Shown here piece by piece: positions 11,360 through 23,840 of a stretch of 64,000 bases of DNA (position 1 is the first letter of the stretch; each line of letters opens with the position of its first letter). Below the pieces are notes generated by a model that was not told where the DNA came from, searched no databases, and saw only the letters and a program-made list of their open reading frames with translations. The translations under genes were made by a program, and so were the position numbers. This DNA comes from Welwitschia mirabilis (lineage: Eukaryota; Gnetophyta; Gnetopsida; Welwitschiales), in contig JBOZIK010000001.1 in the NCBI GenBank assembly GCA_051453625.1, positions 221,028,053 to 221,092,052 on the forward strand, given 5' to 3'.

Positions 11360-11870
11360 TTAACTTAGACATTATAGGATGTCATGGTTATGGTTTAGAG
11401 CATATATACCTTGTATAGAGAATCATGGATTTAACTTGAATATAATATGGCATCATGATTTTTATTTTAAGCTTGTACACTTTGTATAGGATGCCATAAA
11501 TATAAGTTAGATACTATAGGATACCACAGTTTTGATATAGAGCCTACACAGTTTATATAGAGCACCATGAATTTCAAACACAGAACAACATAGATTTCAA
11601 ACACTGTAAAGTATTATGATTGTTTTCTATAGCTTGTACACTTTGTATAAAGCATAATGAATCTAAGTTGGATCCTATAAGATGCATAATTCTAAGCACG
11701 ATGTTATAGAACTAGAATAAAATGTCATGTTATTACCTAAAACCCATAGGACATCATTGTTTTAATCTACTACCTATGGATTGACTATAAAGTATCATGA
11801 TTCTTATTGATGCTTATTAGTTAATTATACAGTACTATGATTCTTAATTAATAATAATAAAATTCTCTAG
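11360..11870 (+). repeat. Minisatellite of about 71 bp built from two related halves
   Basis: Units begin near 11360, 11430, 11501 and 11572 (steps 70, 71, 71) and then become irregular. Each unit holds TATAGGATGYCATG in its first half and TTGTATAGAGCACCATGAA-like sequence in its second half, so the unit itself looks like a diverged 35-bp dimer. GCTTGTACACTTTGTATA recurs at about 11470 and 11631. Decay increases to the right. Confidence 0.75.
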
Positions 11871-12719
11871 CTCTAGAAAGGAAGGATATACACCACTATG
11901 AGATGTAATTATACTAGATAAAACTTACTTTAACTTTGTAAATAGGGATAATACTTTATTGTAATATGTAATTTGCTTATGAGCAATAGAATTAAATTAT
12001 TTCTTATTTTACTCTAAATTATTAGTTTTATTAATGATATTACTAATAGATTTAATGATTACTAGAAATTGTATTAGTTTTAACCTCTAAATAGTTGAGT
12101 AAAGAAATTGACCACTTTAAAAATAAAGAAAGGTTATGCGCTAAAACACTTGATACCTTGATAATGTGTACACTGTAAGAAATCATTGAAAACCATATAA
12201 ATAATCACATAAATCCTTTTAATTATAAAATTTAAAACATTTACAAATAATTTTAAGTAAATTAAAAAAATGTGGAGTGTTTACGAGATTTTTTGTTTCC
12301 CATAAATAGTGGATTAGTTCTAATGTTATGAGGTCATAAACATGGGAATGTCTTAGGATTGGGTGAAATCCAATCTTACCACTATAAATACCTAAAAGTA
12401 GAGAACTACTTTGATGAAACTCAAATGTGATTTAACACAAAACCAAACAAATGGACGAATGAACAAAGAAATGATCTTAACCAAGAAACAATGGTAAGGA
12501 GTCATTTAGCTAAAGGTGAAGGGGAATCACATCTCTCAATTGATATGAACTTCCTACTGAATTTCTTCTATCATGCCAATAGAATATCAGTTATCAACTA
12601 GTATAGTCTTGACTATTGCCCACCAACCCTAAGGTTTTCATAGCATCTAAATTAAGAATCTCAATGGAGTCATCCAAAAATGCACTTTTCTACTAGATAA
12701 AGATTTAGTCACTTAGAAG
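11871..12719. other. AT-rich spacer
   Basis: No gene, repeat or RNA recognised on either strand. Confidence 0.45.
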
Positions 12720-13150
12720 TTAACTTGTTGTAAAGAGGTACGTCCACCAGCCATTTGTCTGCTTGTCACTCGTGTTCCCCTCTTTAGTGGTTTTACTGTT
12801 AGCTTTTTCTAGTGGCTCACCACTGTGACTATGTGTGAAGTCGGCGCCTTTTTTCTTGGCTCCCCCATCCAAAGCTACACGCTTCTCAACTGCGACTCTA
12901 TTAGTAGCCGTATTCACTGCCCTTCATTGCTTGCTTTGCCCCTTGTCTCTGTGCCTTACTCCTATGGCTGATCTCCCTCTTTCTCCCTGCGTGTTTTTTC
13001 TCTCTGTGCATTTCCTTATTCCACTTTGTTCGCATCTCCCCTTTCTTTGTTCTTTTTTAGTAATCATGTTTTTTTTAGGGGGGTGCCTTATTTTCTGGAA
13101 TATCCCTCTGCCACCACCTTTTGCTGCCCTCTACTACAGTGTCTAGAGGC
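12720..13150. other. GC-richer island with retained CpG, origin unknown
   Basis: About 430 bp with much higher GC and many CpGs (for example around 12840-12910 and 13147-13165) inside very AT-rich, CpG-poor DNA. Frames of 65 and 103 codons on opposite strands overlap here and resemble nothing I know. It could be a recent insertion or a host fragment. Confidence 0.45.
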
Positions 13151-14139
13151 GCATAACACGGTTACATGGAGGGCTTTTAAAATTAGATAAATAAGAAACT
13201 TGACTCCATTTATGGGTTTTAGAAGGAAGATAATGGAATTGACCCATGAAATGGTTTTGAGAAAAAGTACAGGATTATTTTTAAGAATTTAATAAAATAA
13301 TTTAAAAAATTAAGTTTTAATTTGCAGGAGCTTCAACAAGATCTAGAACACATAGATCACATGGAGAAGCACAAATTTAATTCACTAAAGATAGAAACTA
13401 TTAAAAATATTTTGAGAAGTGTAGATTTAGATGTATGCAATAAATCCTAGATCTTATGAAAAAATTTGAAGTGGATATGATATATTAAAAATCATTTTCT
13501 TTTAAATATTTTTAAAAAAGTAAGCATAGCCACTATGTAACAATGTTTTTAACTAGAGAAGCATCAACTTAATGAAGTGGACTAAGCATAAAGAGTAATG
13601 ATTAGATGGAGTGAAATGACTTTATACATTACTTTCATAAAGTATTTATCTATAATTAATTTGCTAATAAAAATGAATCTAGTTTAAATTCTATTATCTA
13701 GTAATAAAAATCCTAAAATAAGATTAGGAAAATTTCAAAATAAGAAACTTTTCAATATTACAAAGATCTTAAGGAACTTACTAGTAAATTTATTGATACT
13801 TTTTCACCTAAGTTATAGAGATTATCTTATTCTCTTAAACTCAAGTCATTATAAGAAGCATATAAGAAAAGAAAATACTACATAAAAGCTAAATATAGAG
13901 TAATGTTAAATTCTTGCATGACAACTAATAGTAACTCATAGCTAAGACCATAACACTTTCCCTTTGTCTTAATAATTCTTGAAGCCAAAACCTTAACATT
14001 ACCTATGATATTGATACTTTTTTATTTTTCACATTTACAAGGAAAAAAAGGCACATGATGAAGGAATTTTCAAAGAAGAAGGAGAAAACAAATCCAAATT
14101 AGGTTTCACTTCCATAATAAGCATCATACTAAGTAGGAA

Positions 14140-14480
14140 AGCACTTGTTTATAGTTGTCCAAATAGGTCTTGTTAAAAATTACTTTTTTGTTTTAGAATT
14201 TAAAGGACTTATAAAGAATAAACTTATTATATTTTTAATAGATAGTGGTATAAACATTAAAATTATTTCTTCAAAAATCATAGGAAATTTTAAAAATAAA
14301 ATAGTTAAATAATAAAGTTCTAAAGTTAAGATTATAAGAGAAAAATAATTATACAATCTAGTTAGTGCTAAACTTATAACTAAAATTATAGATTTAAAGA
14401 TAAATTTTATATTTTTCATATTAAAAAAATATGATGCAATTTTAGGAATGTCTCTTTTAGGAAAAAAAAATTGGTATTAA
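14140..14480 (+). pseudogene. Gypsy aspartic protease remnant
   Basis: The frame reads FLIDSGINIKIIS, corresponding to the DSGA catalytic motif with Ala changed to Ile. About 60 residues later comes KYDAILGMSLL, the ILGM.WL flap-end motif. Two adjacent stops and others interrupt it. The catalytic Asp is retained. Confidence 0.75.
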
Positions 14481-14989
14481 AAATTCTTTTCAAATTGGTT
14501 CTATTTTTTTCCTACCATGTATAGAGGCTGGATCTTTAAGAAGAAACTAAAGAGAAAGTAGTTCCCATTCATAACCAATAATGAAATAAAGAGGATGTTA
14601 AGAAAAGCATAACTATTTTATGCTATAATTATAATAGAAGGAAATATTGAAATTTTAAGCAATTACAAGATTTCCATAAGGATTATAAATATAAGAATGA
14701 CCTACCATCAAAAACGAAAAACAAAAAAAAGTGGAACATGCAAAAAAGGTTTCTTTCATCTCAAGATCCTTCTTATCATAATTGTAGAATTAAAGAAAAA
14801 ATGGAAAAAGAATTCATTGAGGTGGATGATATGTGTAAAGAGGAAAGAGAGCTAGTTTTATAGAAAGGTATTAAAGTAATTGCCTATGTGCCACAAAAAA
14901 TTAAAAAAAAAAAAAAAACTAAGCAAAACTATCTAGTACATGACTTATAGTTGATGAAATGATCCATGCCTTAGATATCTAAAGATGTT

Positions 14990-15130
14990 ATCTTCTATGA
15001 GTAAATTTAACTTAAAAATTGATCAAAAAGGTTTGAAATATTTACAAAACCAAACCTTATAAATATTAAATAGAGGCATTAGGTGGAATTATTATCTCAA
15101 TATAACTTTTACATCAAGTGCATTCTTAGT
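14990..15130 (+). pseudogene. Gypsy RNase H C-terminal remnant
   Basis: DQKGLKYLQNQTL, then in another frame VELLSQYNFYIKCILSKDN, match the end of the gypsy RNase H domain (DH.SLKY...Q..LN.RQ.RW.ELL..Y...I.Y.PGK.N). Frameshift and stops are present; Trp of RRW reads as a stop. Confidence 0.7.
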
Positions 15131-15659
15131 AAAGATAACTAAGTTGAGTTGCCTTCAGTCAAATATGGTATATGTTTACTTGTGTTGTAAATTTTGAACT
15201 AGATAAAGAAATTGAGGAGTAAACATCTCAAAGTGAAATCTTAGGGGAATTATAATTAAAGATAACTAAAGTAATAAAGATAACTAAAGTACGACAAGTC
15301 TCTCTTCATACCATCATATTTGATGAGATATTGATAAAAGAAAGAAGGGTATATGTACCTATAGATCTCTAGAAAGATCAACATCTTAAGGAGGCCTAAG
15401 AATCACTTTATATTCACCATCCTAGATTTGTTAAAGCTTGGGTTACTCTTAGGAAGTAGTATTATTAGCAAGAAATGAAGTCTTAAATAAATTTTTTTAT
15501 AAGAACATGTTCATTATACTATAAAATTAAGCTATGATAATAAAATCCTACTAGTTTGTTGAGCCTTTAGGGGTGTGAACTTGAAAATGAAAAGATATAA
15601 CCATGAATTTTATTATAGTATTACCAAAAACAACTAGAACTCATTATCCTATTTGGGGA

Positions 15660-16040
15660 AAAAGATAACTTGATAAAGATGACTCATTTTATTCTAATAA
15701 AGATCCTCATCATTATAAAAGATATCGCTAATAACTTTATGAATGAAGTTTTCAAATTACATGGACATAAAAAATTATTATATCCAATAGAAACACCAAA
15801 TTTATTTCTATATTTTGATAGAAAATCTTCAAGCATATAGGCAGTTTAATCTTTTTTAGTATAAAATTTCATCCAAAGGTAGGTGAATGACTAGAAAGAA
15901 TGAATCAAATTCTTGAAGATATTCTAGTTATATGTAAAATAAGCCAACAAGATGAAAAGAATATTTATACTTGATAGAGTTTGTGTATAATGAAGGATAT
16001 TAAGTATCCATCCAATGTTCCTCATTCAAAGTGATGTAGA
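15660..16040 (+). pseudogene. Gypsy integrase core remnant
   Basis: Translations give LDKDDSF/IKMTHFI, NNFMNEVFKLHG, then FHPKVGE and LERMNQILEDILVICK, matching the integrase core (MTHFIP, IF...V..LHG, YHPQTDGQ.ER.N..LE..LR). The region between Lys-Leu-His-Gly and Phe-His-Pro is shortened in sense but recognisable, and several stops break it. Confidence 0.75.
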
Positions 16041-16258
16041 GAATAAATTCCTCTACTTTCATTACTTACTCTAAATCATCACAAATAAAACAATTAAAAA
16101 TAAGTTATTACAAATATTAAAAATAATTAAAAATATCATAGGACAAATACAAAAGATATTTTAACCTTAAGCATTTCCATCATGTTTTTCAGATTAAAGA
16201 GAGTTATTATTATGAGTCAAATTAGAAAGACAATCCTTCATGTTTGAAAAGTAGAAAA

Positions 16259-18574
16259 TGTTACATCCTTAATTTTGTAACAAATGTTTCATAATTAAAG
16301 GTATAGATTATTTAGCATATAAAATTATTATTCTAGAAAGTTGGAGTAGGATTTAACTAGTATTACATGTTAGCCATTTTATACCAAATTATATAGGAAA
16401 GTGTGAAGAATATATTATAGATTGAAAAGATCTTCCAGTAAGGTCTAACTACTTTTATTATTAATATAAGTAAACTTAAATAATTAAGAGAAAGAAATTT
16501 AAGGATAAAATAATAAGAAAAGCATTAATAGAATGATAACATTGTAACTAGGATGGATGAAAAAACAAAGAATATATGTAAGAAAGTTATCCTAAGTTAT
16601 TTAATAATGATGAAGAATTTAAAAAATCATAGTTCCTTAATTATTTAACATTTATTTTAATTAATACCATAACAAAGTATTATGATAAGAACAAGTATTA
16701 TGAAAGAGCATAATAAGAATTAGAATAATTCCCTATAGAAAAGTAATAGTTTAAGGAGGAACCACAATTCTTTTGAAGCCATTCTATACTAAGGAATATA
16801 ATTAAGTCTACCATTAATAATTAAAATACTAGACCACTTAGATTAAGAATTTAACAAAAACCTAAATCTTAAGGAATTTGTATGGCTCAGTAAGATATAA
16901 AGATGAAAATCTTACTCAACCAAGGTTTGACATCAAACTGTGCTACTCAAAATAAATTGCCAAAACCACTTTATCTAATAATTTATAAGGTCTTTGAAAC
17001 TATCCCTTTTTATGAATTTTACATATTAAATAATTCAATTTTTAAGCTAAAAGGGTATTTCCTCTAAGTAAAAATTTATTTTATCTAGCAAATATATTTA
17101 ATTTAATTGACCAAAATTATACGTCATTAAATAATTAAGAGAAGTTTTTAGGATCTAGATGGGTGGGTGTATATGTGTGTGTGTGTATGTATACATATGT
17201 GGGTGTGTGTATATGCATATGTATATGTATATGTATGTATATATACATATATATAAGTTTGTCCAAATACTCCAAGTCTATAATGTATTAGAATAAATTT
17301 TCTTTTTAATAAAGTTTAATAAGTTAATATAGGCTACTTGTTGAAAAGTCCAAGCATAAAGAGCCAAAAAAGAAAAAAAGAAGTCATAGTTGGAGGCTAT
17401 GTAGAAAAATTTATCAAAAGTTTTCCAAAAGAAAAATAAATAATAAATGTGGAATAAAAATGATAAATATAAGATATGATCAAAAATATAAATTTTAGAG
17501 CTAATGAGTAAATGAAATAATCATGAGTAATCTACATAAGATGATAAGATAGAAAAATAAAGAGGAACATAAATAGTGGAAACTATAGCCAAAAAAGAAA
17601 TTAGTAGGTAAGAATAATAAGATGATGGCCTCATTTATAGAATCTTAGAACTGTTGATTCATAAAGAGAAAATACTGGGATTTAATGGGATAAAAATTTA
17701 GACTTAAAATAGTTTTATAATAAGATATAAAGACATAGATTTAAGAACAATGCTAAAGATATTAAGAACTACTAGTTATTAAAATTGAAATTGTAAAAAT
17801 AACTAAGATGGTTTAGACTAATTTTACACATCTATGAGTGCAAATAGAAAATGATTTCATAGAATTGGATCATTACTTAATAATGCCAGTAGTTTAAATT
17901 TTACATAAAAAGGATTTATAGCTACAGAATTAAAAGTTTACAATAGAAAAGTCATAGTTGAATATACATTTAAAACTATAAGGTTTAACATACAAGTAAG
18001 CATTACTTTGTCTTATTACTAGGTCAATTAATATTTTAAAATAATAATAGTAAGTGAAAAATAAATGCTAATAATTTGTTGCCAAAACGAGTAAATAAAA
18101 TCAATGAAAAACATGCAATAATCATAATTATAATGATTACATGTTTAATAAGTCCTTGTCATTTTCAAAAAAAATAAGCATAAAATGGAATAAAGCATAG
18201 TCACATTAGATCTCATTATTTATAGCAATTATAAGGAGTTATTGGTAATTTCTTAAATGAGCTATTAAAAGAATAATGAAAATATTTTAGTACATAACAC
18301 TAATTGCAACCATTAAGTAAAAGAAGAAAAAAATAATGATTATAGTTTATTACCTATTAAAATAAAACATTTAGGAGGTAATCTCAAGAAAAGAATTAAA
18401 ATAAAAAGTTACAACATAATGATTTGTCATTCAATCATTACATTTTTAATAGGTAAAAAGATAAGTTGGTCTTATAATATCTACTTATTTGCATTTAATT
18501 ATTATAAAATAATTTTATACTTAATTTTAGAATCTTGGAAAGATTCAGAATGTGATAATTCTAAGTAGCGGAAT
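16259..18574. other. AT-rich sequence, possible 3' LTR of the gypsy element
   Basis: No coding signal. It starts with TGTTACATCC right after the integrase remnant and leads into the direct repeat at 18575-19135, which would fit a long LTR; the outer end was not found. Confidence 0.35.
17160..17266. repeat. TG/TA microsatellite
   Basis: Alternating (TG)n, (TA)n and TGTATA runs, an almost pure alternating purine-pyrimidine tract of about 105 bp. Confidence 0.9.
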
Positions 18575-19135
18575 CTATTAAGTGCTACAAATCCAAAATT
18601 TTAAGAGGTAGCCATGTATAAGTTAAATGTATTATTCTATAATTAATTATGTAACCTTTAATTTGAATAAAATGATGTATCTTTTAGTATAAGTCAAATG
18701 TATTGTTCCATATAACTAATAAAGGGATCATTGATTAAGTGGAAGCTTAACCATCTTTTAAAGGGTATGATCCTTGTAGAAGAGATGTGAAGCCTTTCAT
18801 GTTCCTTGGTTAACATTAAAAGAGGGAATCTAGTAAAGACATAGGTCATTCATGGGATATGATATGTTGTGTCCTTGACAAGGTAGCTTTATCACTCCAT
18901 GAACCTACAAATTAGATCTTAAAGGTAGTTTAACCTAATTCATCTAACTAATTAGACCTCCACTTTGGTAATAAATAGGATTAAAGAGAAAACCCAAGAT
19001 AACTCATTCATTATTTTCTAATGCCTTTACTACTAAAATTATTATTATGCATTTAATATTTAATGTCTATATTTTGAATTTCACAATTTATTTAATCTTT
19101 TTAACCTAACTTAATTGTTAAATCAATTTTAAAGC
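18575..19135 (+). repeat. Dispersed direct repeat, right copy
   Basis: Counterpart of 9385-9925, roughly 70% alike by eye, same orientation. Confidence 0.55.
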
Positions 19136-21659
19136 ATTGGAACATCATAATATAAGTATAAGATTTAGTCATAACTCCACCCTTAGACTATAACTATTAA
19201 GGTTATAAGATTCATAATATAAGGTAAATAAAAATATTTCAATATTAATGTACCTTAATAGTTGTCTTAACGTATCTCTACATCCCATCAAATCATAAGA
19301 CTATACTCTCAAAAGCTCAATGTATAACTTAAATGTACCACTATACCAGGGGAAAGAATCATTAACTTATGATCATATAATTGTCTAGCATGATCTTTAT
19401 GTGAGATAATGTTAACAAAGCTTCAATAGGACTACAAAATAGCATAAAATAAAATATTTAATAAATATATCCTAAAATATAAAATTATTATAAAAGAAAT
19501 TAAGGAGTGGAAATGAATATAATATATGTCTTAACATGCTTCCTAAGTAGCTTATTACTATTCCTTTAGTAATATAAGTAGACTAAACTTAAAACAATTC
19601 ATATGCACTGCTATAACCTAATATAAGAAGTAGATATCTATGTATAACTCTATAAGAAGATGTGAAAGTATGATAAAATGCTAATATATATAAATTATAA
19701 AATGATAAAAATCATTTATAAATTTTATATAATGGTTAATAAATTATAGTATATGAAAATAAACTAAATATATATAAGTATCTCCCTTTCTATAGCTACA
19801 TAAGAACAAATGAAAATAGTATTTCAAGTGGCTTTCTCAATATAGCTATATTAGAACATATGAAAATAGTCATGCTGTCTTCAAAAACATTAGAATCACA
19901 TTATTTTTATCATAATACATGTAAAACGATGATGTGAAATCACGTAAAATAGATTTCCAACATCATTAATATGATATGAGAAATGTACAATATAAAGTAT
20001 ATATAAAAATACGTATATGATGTGCATACGATAACATACAAGAAATAAAGGAAACATAGGTGATATACATAAATTATATCTTATAATATCCTATGAAATA
20101 GATAAATAATAAGATTTATTATTAATAATATATTTATCATATTATGATGAAGAGAATATCATCAAGATGACTAGCATAGAATAGCATAAAAGAATGGAGG
20201 GGGTAATGAAAAGTTAATGTGAGATGTTTCTTTCATGGTAGCACATGTTTAATATTCCTCTTACTAATCTAGGTAATCTATACATTGTTAAAGGTAAAAG
20301 GGTTAAAAGATAACTGACCAAATATCATTAACATTGGTTATCATTCATGCTATTCATAAAACTTTAGGTGTGCAAAGAAGTACTTGAAAAACCTAGTGAG
20401 TGTATTACTAAAATATAAGTACTCTAGACAACTAAAAGAGTGTGTTATGTTAGAAAGTAATAATGGCATGAGACTCAAGGACTAAGGAAATTAATCGTAT
20501 TTAACTAACTTGGTTGGTCTTAAGTTTGTACAGAAATAATTTATCCCATTTAAATAAGAATGTTATAAATCAAGTCTAGGTCTTATCCTAAGTTTTGAAA
20601 TAATTTTTTCTAAAAATATTATTATGTTAGATTTACTAGATAAAACACAATTGACATAACTTCATAGTACATGTTGGAATATGACCTAATTCTTTAAATT
20701 AAATCAACTATGTAATGACAAATTTAATCATTATTTTTGGTAAACTTAAATAATCTAACACTATAAAATTCATTAAGACTGAAGTTTTTAGAATAATTTT
20801 GAATAAGATTAAATCATAATATATGGTTTAAAGTTATTATTTAATTTGCATCAAACCACTCATGAGCTATAACTAACATTTAAGATAAGAACTATTAGAG
20901 ACAAAGAAATTTTCTTGGTTTGCATCTAATAGTTATGTCTATATCCTAGGAGTAATACATGGTATAAGAAATTAGACTCAAATATGTGTCTAATATTAGT
21001 ATGACCATGATGTATTCCACATGATAAGTTATAATTTATCTTAAGTAAAATGGGAATTTATTTCTATGTCTTGGTTGGTGAATAGTAACTATATTTTCAT
21101 CCTACAAAGATTACAACCTTTTATTAATTAGCATTAACCATCATAAGATGTAACTCTATATGACTAAGTACCATCATGTAGCTATGAAATTATTTTAGAG
21201 AAACACTTATATTAACTCATGATACTATAGATTCATATTAGGATTAACATGAAGTAATATAGTTGGAATGAAAAGAATGTATCATAACCAACCTTTTCTA
21301 AGTTCAATCCTTTATGTTGGACCATTTTAAATAATGGAAGGGCAAATGGATTATAGAAGAATTAAAAAATTAAGCTAGGTAAATCATATCCTGACTTTAA
21401 TTCTTTGCATGATATATCTTAATACTTTACATTATCAAAATTTAATTCTTATCTCCCAAAAATTTTAACTAATTTATCCTTAAGTATGCATTTTTTTTAA
21501 TATGTCATTTTTAATAAGAAGGGATATAATTTTGTAATGAACTAATGTCTGAACCATCATCTCTATTAATACATAAAGAAACAATGTTTAAGCATTTAAT
21601 CATTAACTTTAGATGGCTAAATAAGAATTAATATTTAATAAAACCATGAGAAAATATTT
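19136..21659. other. AT-rich spacer
   Basis: No gene, element end or RNA recognised on either strand. Confidence 0.45.
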
Positions 21660-22220
21660 TTATAATTGTTTAAATACATGTTTCTTAGGAATTTGTGAAA
21701 CCAAGAGTCATACAGTATGACTAAGTTATCAAGTTTTATAAATAAATGTTTAGCATAATATTTTTTCATCCTTTCCTTAGAAATGTTCTTATTTCATAGG
21801 TTTTATTTTAAATTTATTATAACTTATGAAAACTCAATTTTCCATGGATTTAGTTAATCTCTATGTTAAAGTTGATTTTTTTGTTATCTAATAAGATTTA
21901 CCTTATAAACTAAGGAGTATATAACATCATTTTGCAATATTAACTTGTAATATTATGTGCCTAAAGAAGATTTATAAACAATTATTCATTTTCAACTTGC
22001 CTTTCTAAGTTTAAGGTATTAATATTTCCTTTTATTTTGGATAACTTCTTAAATATTTAGGACATTAAATTATGAATGATAAATGCTAGAGACTCTATGT
22101 ATTAGAACACAATTCGTTTTTATAGTTTAGTTAAAGAAAAAAAAAGTGGTTGGAAAAAATTAAGATCCTACATCACTAATGGGAATTTCAAAATGTTAAA
22201 TTGTAAAACAATATTTTTAT

Positions 22221-22231
22221 NNNNNNNNNNN
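22221..22231. other. Assembly gap (11 N)
   Basis: Run of N inside the left copy of the 2.2-kb duplicated segment. Confidence 0.99.
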
Positions 22232-23014
22232 GTAATTATTTTAACATTATCATAACTTTGTGAGTAAGTTATATTCCACTTACATTTGATATATGTTAAA
22301 ATGTATGAATGATAAAATAAATTTATGAGGGCCTTGAAAATCTATACTTTAAACATCCAAAGATTTAACTTTTATAATTAAGTGAAGTGAAATCATGTAT
22401 TTTACACAAATACTACCTAAATTTTTAACAACTTTTATAACTTTAAAAAATTTTGCAACATAAATATACATCATGAAAGATAGGAGGTTAATATAAATCA
22501 CTTTGTAAAACTCTTGCAGTTTTTTTCCTAACAAATTAAAAGATCTTTAAAAACTACTTTATAGAAAAATTAGAACACATCCATTACCTCCTTAGAAGTA
22601 ATATATCATCTAGGGATTTATTTTAAACAATACTTGTACATAAAAGGAATTCCCAAATATTATGTCTAATTTGCAATAAGAGTTTGTTTCTTTCATGCTT
22701 GGTTATTAACGTGGGCGTACAAAAGGTAGAAGAAACGTAAAGTTTTTTGCAAGATAAAGGATTATTGATGGGAAATATGAGTCATTTATGTATGAAAAAT
22801 GGGAAAGATAATCAATAAATAAGTGTCTAATACTTATTTCTAATTTTGACATCAAATTCCTAAAGTGATATAATTTGTATAACTAGTTTTAGTTTATAAT
22901 ATTTCTTGTTTTGAAAAAATTTAAGACCAATAAGATTAAAATTTTTTAACATAAAAATCATAAGCAGAAACTATTTTTCATTATTGAAATAGTTAAATTA
23001 AAGTTGACTATATC

Positions 23015-23018
<4 letters not shown>

Positions 23019-23051
<33 letters not shown>
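23019..23051. repeat. (TA)n microsatellite
   Basis: Pure TA run, followed by TG/TA alternation to about 23082. The corresponding site in the right copy (35474-35546) is a CA/CG/TG alternation. Confidence 0.95.
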
Positions 23052-23055
<4 letters not shown>

Positions 23056-23840
23056 ATGTATGCATATGTATATATACATATAAATAATAATTTTTAAAGG
23101 ATGTATTTTTTAAGTATACTTTACATAAAAGGTAATATTAACATATTCAACACATAAAATAAATGAAATAAGGAAAATAATCTAGTAATTAGATATCAAT
23201 TAAAAAAGACAAGTATTTGTTTTATGTACTCACACATATATAAGCACATATCTATTAATATAATTCTTTCTTTTTTTGAGTTTTTGAAAATATATTTATA
23301 ATACTATTAATTTTATAGCTTATAATTTCCATGAAATTAGCTATGTAAAAATATCCAATGAAATAATTTTATTATAGTATTAATTTTGAATCGATTCTTG
23401 GTAACTATGTGAAGTATACAAAGCCCAAAAATACATCTAAAATAGTCTAGAACTGACATTAATTTTCCTATTATTAAAATCTTTTATACCTTGATGAAGC
23501 TTTAAATTTTGATAAAATAAGATATCTAAAGTCATAATTTTTCATTATTTTAGAACTATAATATTGCACTCAGAGATATTTTTGTACTTTTTAGAAGAAA
23601 AGAACATAGAGATTAGATAAGTATAGAATGATGCATTTTGATATATTTTGAGGTAAATTATAATGGTCTTGATTAGAATGTAAAGATCTAAGGTAGATCT
23701 GTAGAACATGAAGAACTACTTTAACCTATTAACCCTAGTAACATGAAACAATACCTTTTCCATTAGCATATTTCATTCACTTGCTACTATGATGATTCTA
23801 ACATCATTCTAAAACAGATGCTAGATATAAGAGATTAAAT

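Larger units (their letters stand above)
13300..16258 (+). mobile_element. Degenerate Ty3/gypsy retrotransposon with RT core deleted
   Basis: On the plus strand, remnants of a zinc knuckle (about 14120-14155), aspartic protease (14200-14470), the C-terminal RNase H segment (14990-15130) and integrase (15660-16040) follow the gypsy order protease-RT-RNase H-integrase. Only about 520 bp separate protease from RNase H, too little for a reverse transcriptase, so the RT core has been deleted. All frames hold many stops. A TGTTACATCC at about 16259 may start the 3' LTR. The integrase wording resembles chromovirus-type elements more than the Athila-like copies elsewhere in this window. Confidence 0.75.
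21660..23840 (+). repeat. 2.2-kb duplicated segment, left copy, ending in a truncated LTR start
   Basis: Aligns along its length with 34101-36290 (for example GAGGGCCTTGAAAAT at 22328 and 34804). From 23495 (TGAAGC) it also matches the start of the LTR family seen at 35966, 42718 and 57636. After about 345 bp of LTR the match stops. No PPT-like purine run precedes the LTR start. Confidence 0.75.
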
